Source: Planctomycetota bacterium (GTDB lineage Bacteria > Planctomycetota > UBA11346). From it: a DNA stretch of 5,581 nt. Numbering within the stretch: position 1 is the stretch's first letter; every line of letters begins with the position of its first letter. The DNA is taken from the NCBI GenBank assembly GCA_024641365.1, contig JAHEDF010000286.1:1-5581 (forward strand), written 5' to 3'. A program made the translations under genes and the position numbers. Under the pieces are notes generated by a model. It ran no database searches and was not told the origin of the DNA. It worked only from the letters and a program-made list of their open reading frames with translations. Of this stretch, positions 1 through 5,581 are shown piece by piece.

Positions 1-2
1 AC

Positions 3-920
3 GCTAAACCTTTAGTCATTGCCGTCATACCCAAAGGCACCACACATGAATTTTGGCAAACCGTTCATGCTGGTGTTATTAAAGCTGAACGTGAATTAAA
101 TGCTGCCGGCACGCCAATTAAAACTATCTGGAAAGGTCCCTTAAAAGAAGATGATCGTGCCTCGCAAATTGACACGGTGCAAAATTTCGTTGCCCAAGGT
201 GTCAATGGCATGGTGTTGATGCCGCTGGATCGCACCGCTTTAGTCGCACCTGTGGAATTGGCTATAAATAGTAACATTCAAGTCGTTATTGCTGACTCTG
301 CACTCGAATCTGATAAACCCGCCAGTTATGTGGCGACCAATAATAAAGAAGGCGGACGAGTTGGTGGCAAACATTTAGGCACCATATTAAACGGAAAAGG
401 AAACGTCATTTTACTCCGTTATATGGAAGGCTCTGCCAGTACTGAAGAGCGCGAAGCCGGATTTATGGAAGCAATGAAAGAATTTCCTGATATTAAAATT
501 ATCAGTAGCGATGTGCACGCTGGGGCGACACAAGAAACCGCGTTAGCGGCTAGTCAAAATTTAATAAGTCGTTTTAAAGATGAAGTGCATGGCGTATTCT
601 GCCCGTGCGAACCAGTCACAACCGCTATGACGCAAGCGCTCACCGAACAAGGCATCAATAAAAAAGTAAAAGTAGTTGGCTTTGATAATACACAACGCCT
701 CGTTGATTGGATGAAAACTGGTGACATTCATGGTTTAGTATTACAGGATCCTTTGGATATGGGATATTTAGCCGTTAAAGCCACAGTTGCAGCCATTCAA
801 GGCAAACCAGTGGATAAATTAAACGCGATGACACCAAAACTCGTAACGCCAGACAATATGGATAAGCCTGAGTTCAATTCATTACTTTATCCCCCTTTAA
901 AAGAATATTTAGGGAAATAA
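3..920 (+). CDS. ABC sugar importer, periplasmic substrate-binding protein (5' partial)
   Basis: Ligand-binding protein of an ABC importer, ribose-binding/Peripla_BP_4 family, expected to act in the periplasm and deliver a sugar to the permease encoded downstream. The frame is open from the first full codon at position 3 to TAA at 918-920 (305 codons), so the true start and signal peptide lie left of the window; the GTG at 177 is internal. The visible sequence begins close to the expected mature N-terminus (KPLVIAVIPKGTTHEFW), so probably little more than the signal peptide is missing. Family landmarks in order: the first-strand motif ending HEFW (45-56), an ADS motif with the pocket Asp at 294-296, EERE with the pocket Arg at 450-452, GFDN with Asp at 684-686, and LQDP with Gln at 744-746. 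These match known ribose-binding contacts by position (from memory, not a computed alignment). The C-terminal LVTPDNMD...YPPLKEYL pattern is usual in this subfamily. Oddity: CPCE at 600-611, where Asn is usual at the second Cys. The family is sure; the sugar is unknown. Confidence 0.93.
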   Translation, partial: AKPLVIAVIPKGTTHEFWQTVHAGVIKAERELNAAGTPIKTIWKGPLKEDDRASQIDTVQNFVAQGVNGMVLMPLDRTALVAPVELAINSNIQVVIADSALESDKPASYVATNNKEGGRVGGKHLGTILNGKGNVILLRYMEGSASTEEREAGFMEAMKEFPDIKIISSDVHAGATQETALAASQNLISRFKDEVHGVFCPCEPVTTAMTQALTEQGINKKVKVVGFDNTQRLVDWMKTGDIHGLVLQDPLDMGYLAVKATVAAIQGKPVDKLNAMTPKLVTPDNMDKPEFNSLLYPPLKEYLGK

Positions 921-947
921 CCCCCTTCAATTCCGATGAAAAATTAC

Positions 948-981
948 TGAGGTCGTCAACGATGTAACGTTGGCGACCTCA
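948..981 (+). promoter_or_regulatory. Intercistronic stem-loop between binding-protein and ATPase genes
   Basis: Inverted repeat with 14-base arms (TGAGGTCGTCAACG and CGTTGGCGACCTCA) and a 6-base loop (ATGTAA). All positions pair by Watson-Crick except one G-U at 956/973. It begins 27 bases after the binding-protein stop and ends 76 bases before the ATPase start. The + strand downstream sequence (CTGTGTTTCTGGG) has no proper T-run, so it is a poor intrinsic terminator. Such hairpins after binding-protein genes are known to protect the upstream mRNA from 3' exonucleases or to cause partial termination, raising binding protein over membrane components. That role here is inferred. On the - strand the hairpin is followed by GTAATTTTT, so it could stop antisense transcription better than sense transcription. 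Confidence 0.7.
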
Positions 982-1057
982 CTGTGTTTCTGGGTCCTTA
1001 TCGCTTGTTTAGTACATACGAGAAATTTTAGTTTCACATGACGCACAAAATATATTC

Positions 1058-2560
1058 ATGACACCACGCATCGCTCTTAACCATATCGTCAAATCGTTTG
1101 GCGCCACCAAAGCGTTGGTCGGCGTTAATCTTGAAGTCGCCCCAGGTGAGGTGGTTGCATTAATTGGTGAAAATGGCGCTGGTAAATCAACGCTGATGAA
1201 AGTGCTTACCGGTGCACATCGTGCCGATGCAGGCAGCATGCAATTAGAGGGCGAGCCGTACGATCCAAGTGGCCCACTCGATGCCAGAAGCCGTGGCGTC
1301 GCTATCGTATATCAAGAATTAACCTTGGCCCCCCATTTAACGGTGGCAGAGAATATTTGTTTAGGCAATCATCCACGGTTCTGTGGCGTGGTTCGTTCAC
1401 GACAACAAAAAGCCATTGCGCGCGCAGCCTTAGAGCGCTTAGGCGTTCCACATATTCATGTCGATACGCTTGCTGGATCTTTACCAATTGCCGAACAACA
1501 ATTAGTTGAAATTGCGCGTGCCCTCACAACGCAACCTAAATTATTAATTTTAGATGAACCAACTTCATCGCTGACAACCGCTGATATTGAACACTTATTC
1601 GCCGTCGTGCGACAATTAAAAGCTGATGGCGTCAGTATTATTTATATTAGTCACTTTTTAGAAGAATGTCGCGCAATCGCAGATAAATATGCGGTTTTAC
1701 GCGATGGCGCCAGCGTTGCATCTGGTAGCATGCATGATGTCGCGGAAGCTGATTTAATTCGCCACATGGTTGGTCGTGATGTCACTGATATTTATCCACG
1801 AATTCCTCATGAGCTTGGCGATCCGGTTTTAGAATTACGACAATTAACTGGTCACGGGAAACCGACATCAGCGTCACTCGTATTACGTCGCGGAGAAATT
1901 CTTGGCCTTTTTGGTTTAGTCGGCTCAGGTCGCTCAGAAACGGTTCGTGCGTTATTCGGTTTAGACAGCATTACTGGCGGCACGGTTTTACTACATGGCC
2001 AACCACAAACCAAACGCAATCCACGACAACGTTTACTGAGCGGCATCGGTTTAGTGAGTGAAGATAGAAAAAACGAAGGTTTAGCACTGACTATGCCGAT
2101 TGCTGATAATATGACACTCAGTAAATTGCAGCCATTTACGACTGCCGGTTTCATTAATCAGGGACAACAATTAGCCGCCACGCAATCCTTAATGGAACAT
2201 TTACGCGTCAAAGCCGCTGGGCCAGACCAAGCCATCGGAAATTTAAGCGGTGGGAATCAACAAAAAGTTGCCATTGGTCGTTTGCTCCATCATGGCGCTG
2301 ATATTTTATTATTGGATGAACCGACACGCGGCATTGATGTCGGGGCAAAAGCACACATTTATGGCCTGATTGGCGAATTAGCCGCGCAAGGCAAATCGCT
2401 GATCGTTGTGAGTTCGTATATTCCCGAATTACTTGGTATCTGTGATTCTATCGCTGTTATGTGTCGCGGTGTGTTATCTCCGGCACGTCCAGTCAGCGAT
2501 TGGAATAATCACAGTATATTAGCCGCTGCAATCGGCGCAGATGAGGATCAAGCCACATGA
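1058..2560 (+). CDS. ABC sugar importer, double ATP-binding subunit (RbsA/MglA/XylG family)
   Basis: Cytoplasmic ATPase that powers the importer. At 500 residues it has the usual full length and the usual two nucleotide-binding domains in one chain. Domain 1: Walker A GENGAGKST at residues 37-45, Q-loop YQE at 85-87, a degenerate signature LPIAEQQ at 142-148, Walker B LLILDEPTSSL at 162-172, H-loop His199. Domain 2: degenerate Walker A GLVGSGRSE at 286-294 with no Lys, SEDRKNEGL at 334-342, intact signature LSGGNQQKV at 396-404, Walker B ILLLDEPTRGIDVGAK at 416-431, and SSYIPE at 452-457 where an H-loop His would lie. So one composite ATP site is intact (Walker A of domain 1 with the signature of domain 2) and the other is decayed, as is normal in this family. 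The ATG at 1058 is the only good start: a TAG at 1010-1012 closes the frame upstream and no ATG, GTG or TTG lies between. No clear Shine-Dalgarno precedes it. It sits 137 bases after the binding-protein gene and 33 bases before the permease gene. Substrate-specific names (rbsA, mglA, xylG) cannot be chosen. Confidence 0.96.
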   Translation: MTPRIALNHIVKSFGATKALVGVNLEVAPGEVVALIGENGAGKSTLMKVLTGAHRADAGSMQLEGEPYDPSGPLDARSRGVAIVYQELTLAPHLTVAENICLGNHPRFCGVVRSRQQKAIARAALERLGVPHIHVDTLAGSLPIAEQQLVEIARALTTQPKLLILDEPTSSLTTADIEHLFAVVRQLKADGVSIIYISHFLEECRAIADKYAVLRDGASVASGSMHDVAEADLIRHMVGRDVTDIYPRIPHELGDPVLELRQLTGHGKPTSASLVLRRGEILGLFGLVGSGRSETVRALFGLDSITGGTVLLHGQPQTKRNPRQRLLSGIGLVSEDRKNEGLALTMPIADNMTLSKLQPFTTAGFINQGQQLAATQSLMEHLRVKAAGPDQAIGNLSGGNQQKVAIGRLLHHGADILLLDEPTRGIDVGAKAHIYGLIGELAAQGKSLIVVSSYIPELLGICDSIAVMCRGVLSPARPVSDWNNHSILAAAIGADEDQAT

Positions 2561-2593
2561 TTTTTTTACCACATCACCTACGTGCTGTAATTT

Positions 2594-3598
2594 ATGACGA
2601 CGCTTAATCCATCCACGGCGCGGATGCTGTCTCTCTTATCGAAATTGGGACCATTTATTGCGCTCATCGCCTTAATGATTGTCTTTCGTCTTGCTATTGG
2701 TGAAGGCATTACCGGACGCACTTTTTGGTCATTAGATAATATTCGCTTAATGTTATCACAAACCACGATCGTTGCGATTGCGGCGTGTGGCATGACGATG
2801 ATTATTGTTTCTGGCGGGATTGATTTATCTGTTGGTTCGGTGATGGCGGTTAGTTCGGTAACTGCCGGGCTAACCTTAGCCGCTGGTGGAGATCCATTAT
2901 TAGCAATCGGCGTTGCGATTTGTGCGGGTGCTATTTGTGGCTGTGCCAATGGAGCAATTATTAGTTTATTTGGCATATCACCATTTATCGTCACTTTAGG
3001 TATGATGGGAATTGCGCGCGGTACCGCAAAAGGATTAGCGGGCGAACAAATGGTGAGATTTCCTGAATCATGGTTAAAAAATTTAATGCAGCCTATTCCA
3101 TTTCCGGGCGACTCGGCTGCGTTTAAAGCCTTAATTTTTGCGCCTGGCGTGTGGATTGCCGCGCTTTTAGCCACCTTAATGGCATTTGTTATGGCACGCT
3201 CCGTCTTTGGGCGCACTTGTTATGCTATTGGCTCAAATGAAGCCGCCGCTCGTTTGTGCGGTATACGAGTTCGTACTAATAAAATTTTAATTTATGCTTT
3301 AGCTGGTGCTATTTTTGGTTTAGCAGGATTGCTTGATTTATCACGACAAAGCCAAGGTAATCCCACCACTGCCATTGGTTTAGAATTAGATGTCATTGCT
3401 GCTGTTGTCATTGGCGGGGCATCGCTCGCAGGTGGCACTGGTAGCATTTTGGGCACTCTTATTGGCGCATTAATCATGGGCGTACTACGTGCTGGCACCA
3501 CACAACTCGCATGGCCAACCTGGGTACAAGAGATTCTTATTGGATTAATTATTGTAGTCGCTGTTGGAATAGACCAATTACGTAATCGTCGCACCTAA
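2594..3598 (+). CDS. ABC sugar importer, inner-membrane permease (RbsC family, BPD_transp_2)
   Basis: Membrane subunit of the importer, 334 residues, normal length for the RbsC family. It would form the translocation channel as a homodimer bound to the ATPase. Hydrophobic stretches lie roughly at residues 17-36, 55-75, 80-97, 101-127, 131-146, 184-201, 230-250, 265-300 (probably two) and 309-326. Family motifs: SGGIDLSVGS at 73-82, PFIVTLG at 130-136, the cytoplasmic coupling loop YAIGSNEAAARLCGI at 210-224, and the C-terminal core from ELDVIAAVVIGG through GTGSILGTLIGALIMGVLRAG at about 264-301. A TAA at 2588-2590 closes the frame, so ATG 2594 is the earliest possible start; ATG 2624 (Met11) would also leave all membrane helices. 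No Shine-Dalgarno is visible before either. It follows the ATPase gene by 33 bases, surely in the same transcript, and its stop is 15 bases from that of the convergent kinase gene. Confidence 0.95.
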   Translation: MTTLNPSTARMLSLLSKLGPFIALIALMIVFRLAIGEGITGRTFWSLDNIRLMLSQTTIVAIAACGMTMIIVSGGIDLSVGSVMAVSSVTAGLTLAAGGDPLLAIGVAICAGAICGCANGAIISLFGISPFIVTLGMMGIARGTAKGLAGEQMVRFPESWLKNLMQPIPFPGDSAAFKALIFAPGVWIAALLATLMAFVMARSVFGRTCYAIGSNEAAARLCGIRVRTNKILIYALAGAIFGLAGLLDLSRQSQGNPTTAIGLELDVIAAVVIGGASLAGGTGSILGTLIGALIMGVLRAGTTQLAWPTWVQEILIGLIIVVAVGIDQLRNRRT

Positions 3599-3613
3599 GA
3601 ATACATAATTACG

Positions 3614-5581
3614 TTATTGGGCTTCTAAAGTTTTTTGTGCGGCTATTATTTGATCAAGACGTTTTTGACAATTTGCCACATACAGTCCCTTTGAATTAAT
3701 ATTGGATTTCTCATATTGAGCAATTTCATCTTCAACGTGCTTTTTCGCTGCAGCCAAGGCTTGTCGTGCTTTATCGGATTGATTGGTTCCCTTCATCACA
3801 ACAAAATAAGTAAGCGCCTGATTGAAAGGTGCGGAATCGTACAACGGGTTAAATGTCGTCAGGGTTTGTGCATGAAATGCAGCCACATCAATTTTTTCTA
3901 ATTGTTTGGCATTTTGTAAAATTAAGAATGCATTCCAACGAAAACTTTCATCTTCGTCTTTTAGCCAACTGATTGCTGGGTCTGTTATTTCTTCGACAAA
4001 TGCGCTACTTAACAACGCTATAACTGCCGTGGCATGATCATTCCATGAATCCAGTGCTTTGGGTTTTGTTATCGCTGGCAGTTTAGCTGCTTTTTTACGC
4101 GCTGACCAGTCTGGTTTTTGAGACTCATTTTGCAGCCACGTGGTTGCCTCTTTTCCAGCTGTATAGGATGAACTATAGGTCATCATGCTGCGAAATTGAA
4201 ATTGTATGTGCTCCGAATCACTGATTTGTTTTGCTGCTAACAAAATAAAATAGGCATTATAACGTTTTTCGTAATCATCGCCTGTAATCCATGGGCGCAC
4301 CGTTTCAACGATTTCTGGATGCTTAGATAATAAAACTATACGTAATTTTTCTATAAAATCGCCAAATGGACCTTCAAATTCCAATGCATACGTTAATAAT
4401 TTTATTACATTTGGCTGTAAGGGGCCATTAGCAGACTCCGCTAGCTGATAGGCTGCGTAAATTGCTTCGGCAGGTCGATTACTCTCAACGAGGCTGTCAA
4501 CCATGGCTTGATTAATTAATGTTGGATCAACGCCTTGATCTCGTAAGGCACGAAATTGTACAACGGCTTCTTTTTCTTTATTGTGAGTTGCTAACCATTT
4601 TGCCTGGGCCAATTCCACATCACGTTCTAATAAACCAGTATCTAACCACGGCCACGTTGCACGGTGTTCATTGAGACGGCGCTTCGCATCCTCTAAACGT
4701 TGATCGGAAATTAATTGTTTCGTTTCAGCAGCGACAACATCACGTACTAACGAGACGGCCTCAGGATCACGTGGATTAGCCGCCAAATGACTGCCCGCTT
4801 GTTGTAATGCTAAACCATAGTCACCACTTTTAACGGCCTGCATGGCAGCTGCTCGCACCGCATTGCCACTGGTTAATAATTCTAAATAAATCAATAATCC
4901 AATTAATAAAACGGCGATACCAATAATCCCGATTAATAAACCAGATAATCCACTCTTTTTTGTCGGTGGTAATGAGTCTTTTTCACCGACTGCCGTATCT
5001 TTGGGAAATGGAAATGTTGCTGCTGCGCGGGCAGTTGCTGCTGTCGTAGAATGGGACGGCTGCTGTCCGCCAACAGTTGTCATCGGTATCGTAGCCGATT
5101 CCTGCGCAGGCTCATGTGCTAAGACCGTCGCAGCGGTTGGACTTGATCCTAACTCGTCACTATCTGCTACCTGCGTAATCGCCGTTGCTGCATCGGCGCC
5201 AAATATATGTGGCACCGAACGCGGAATAGAAATGCCATCCAACGCGTGAATGGCGTCTACTAAGGCCTCTGCTGATTGATAACGCTCATCAGGATGTTTG
5301 GCTAATAAACGATGTACAATATCTGCAATTCCACCCGGTACATGCGGTGCGAGCGTGCGTAAGTCTGGCGGCATATCATCTAAATGCGCACGTAATAAAG
5401 CGACGGTATTTTCGGCCTGAAATGGCGGACGGCCAGTCAGCAAGTGAAACCATGTGCACCCTAACGAATATAAATCACCACGTGCATCAACTTGTTGACC
5501 GCGGCAAGCCTCAGGCGGTAAATATAATGGCGTGCCCATAACCGTTCCCGCAATGGTCATCGCCGACGAATCGACCGATTT
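3614..5581 (-). CDS. Membrane-anchored Ser/Thr protein kinase, C-terminal part (N-terminus beyond window)
   Basis: Hanks-type (Pkn) serine/threonine kinase, cut by the right edge; the frame stays open to 5581 (655 codons, beginning KSVDSSAM). The ATG at 5558-5560 falls inside the activation segment and is not the start. Residues below are counted from that Met. The end of the catalytic domain is clear: GTPLYLPPE (9-17, the APE motif), DARGDLYSLGC (25-35, subdomain IX), LLTGRPPF (40-47) and HPDERY (89-94, with the subdomain XI Arg). The ATP-binding lobe and the HRD/DFG motifs are outside the window, so activity cannot be judged. A Thr/Ala/Pro-rich low-complexity linker (about 110-200) follows, then KK and one membrane helix (about 205-228; DNA 4877-4948). 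Lys on the N-terminal side fits a cytoplasmic kinase. About 420 residues then lie outside the membrane: TPR-like helices to about 375 and a duplicated module (402-466 and 510-574). The ligand and substrates are unknown. The gene is convergent with the sugar importer. Confidence 0.93.
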   Translation of the reverse strand, partial: KSVDSSAMTIAGTVMGTPLYLPPEACRGQQVDARGDLYSLGCTWFHLLTGRPPFQAENTVALLRAHLDDMPPDLRTLAPHVPGGIADIVHRLLAKHPDERYQSAEALVDAIHALDGISIPRSVPHIFGADAATAITQVADSDELGSSPTAATVLAHEPAQESATIPMTTVGGQQPSHSTTAATARAAATFPFPKDTAVGEKDSLPPTKKSGLSGLLIGIIGIAVLLIGLLIYLELLTSGNAVRAAAMQAVKSGDYGLALQQAGSHLAANPRDPEAVSLVRDVVAAETKQLISDQRLEDAKRRLNEHRATWPWLDTGLLERDVELAQAKWLATHNKEKEAVVQFRALRDQGVDPTLINQAMVDSLVESNRPAEAIYAAYQLAESANGPLQPNVIKLLTYALEFEGPFGDFIEKLRIVLLSKHPEIVETVRPWITGDDYEKRYNAYFILLAAKQISDSEHIQFQFRSMMTYSSSYTAGKEATTWLQNESQKPDWSARKKAAKLPAITKPKALDSWNDHATAVIALLSSAFVEEITDPAISWLKDEDESFRWNAFLILQNAKQLEKIDVAAFHAQTLTTFNPLYDSAPFNQALTYFVVMKGTNQSDKARQALAAAKKHVEDEIAQYEKSNINSKGLYVANCQKRLDQIIAAQKTLEAQ
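3839..4033 (-). repeat. Kinase sensor-region duplicated module, copy 2
   Basis: Second copy, residues 510-574 on the same numbering. Matching residues: EI (524-525), Trp532, Asp537, RWNA (541-544), IL (547-548), AKQ (551-553), Phe562, TF (569-570), Tyr574. The core of 36 residues from EI onward has 12 identities plus many conservative swaps (Y/W, Y/F, I/L, E/D). No similarity was noticed at the DNA level, so the duplication looks old. Confidence 0.6.
4163..4357 (-). repeat. Kinase sensor-region duplicated module, copy 1
   Basis: Protein-level repeat in the kinase, residues 402-466 counted from the ATG at 5558-5560. Key residues: EI (416-417), Trp424, Asp429, RYNA (433-436), IL (439-440), AKQ (443-445), Phe454, TY (461-462), Tyr466. 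It aligns without gaps to copy 2 exactly 108 residues on. It is alpha-helical in character, and the RYNAYFILLAAKQ stretch looks like one amphipathic helix. I do not recognise it as a named domain. Confidence 0.6.

Noticed and set aside
177..920. GTG at 177 as start of the binding protein
   Set aside because: The frame is open to the left edge and the upstream codons encode the conserved first strand (VIPKGTTHEFW), so GTG 177 is internal.
948..1000. Stem-loop read as a full intrinsic terminator ending the operon after the binding-protein gene
   Set aside because: No T-run follows on the + strand, and the ATPase and permease downstream clearly belong to the same importer, so complete termination there is unlikely.
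1005..1056. Possible promoter: TTGTTT at 1005-1010 or TATATT at 1051-1056 before the ATPase gene
   Set aside because: The TTGTTT box has only TTAGTT at 17-base spacing, and TATATT has no matching -35 box and lies almost on the start codon. An internal promoter is not supported.
2578..3216. Long open frame (212 codons) on the - strand opposite the permease
   Set aside because: It lies fully antisense to a gene with clear RbsC-family motifs. Its composition (rich in Ala, Ile, Pro, Lys, Asn) is what the complement of hydrophobic codons gives, and no family is recognisable.
3716..3901. Open + strand frame of 61 codons opposite the kinase C-terminus
   Set aside because: It is antisense to the well-supported kinase frame, has no Shine-Dalgarno and no recognisable domain.
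5001..5249. Open + strand frame of 82 codons opposite the kinase linker
   Set aside because: It is antisense to the Thr/Ala-rich linker. Its Ala/Val/Cys-rich sequence is explained by that low-complexity DNA.
5558..5560. ATG at 5558-5560 (-) as the kinase start
   Set aside because: It would begin in the activation segment just before GTPLYLPPE. Upstream codons continue in frame (KSVDSSA) to the window edge, so the gene is cut by the window and not truncated in nature.

Overview
The window holds the end of a sugar-type ABC importer operon on the + strand and, facing it, the C-terminal part of a membrane-anchored serine/threonine protein kinase on the - strand. I see no RNA gene, mobile element, CRISPR array or phage gene. 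The organism is a bacterium with fairly AT-leaning coding sequence (TTA is common for Leu, ATT for Ile). A Hanks-type kinase with a long extracytoplasmic region, a substrate-binding protein of the PKGTTHEFW type and the lack of clear Shine-Dalgarno sequences before the two visible + strand starts all suggest the Planctomycetota/Verrucomicrobiota/Lentisphaerota (PVC) group. That placement is an inference from protein style and has not been tested by a tree.

Layout: (1) 3-920 is a periplasmic substrate-binding protein of the ribose-binding (Peripla_BP_4) family. Its first codons and signal peptide lie left of the window. (2) 921-1057 is a 137-base intercistronic gap with a strong, almost perfect 14-bp stem-loop at 948-981. 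(3) 1058-2560 is a double-domain ATPase of the RbsA/MglA/XylG family. (4) 2594-3598 is a membrane permease of the RbsC family. (5) 3614-5581 (-) is the kinase: the end of the catalytic domain, a Thr/Ala/Pro-rich linker, one membrane helix and about 420 residues of helical, TPR-like sensor region. That region contains a duplicated module not matching a family I know. The kinase N-terminus lies right of the window.

The three + strand genes make one complete importer: the binding protein captures a monosaccharide or related ligand in the periplasm, the permease forms the channel and the ATPase powers it. The sugar cannot be named from sequence. The stem-loop between the binding-protein and ATPase genes is suited to giving more binding protein than ATPase and permease. 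The kinase is convergent with the operon, with only 15 bases between the stop codons. Its link to transport is positional only. The region is mostly ordinary. The points most worth a second look are the internal duplication in the kinase sensor region, the Asn-to-Cys change at a presumed ligand-contact position of the binding protein, the intercistronic stem-loop and the tiny ATGA-overlapping reading frames at both junctions.
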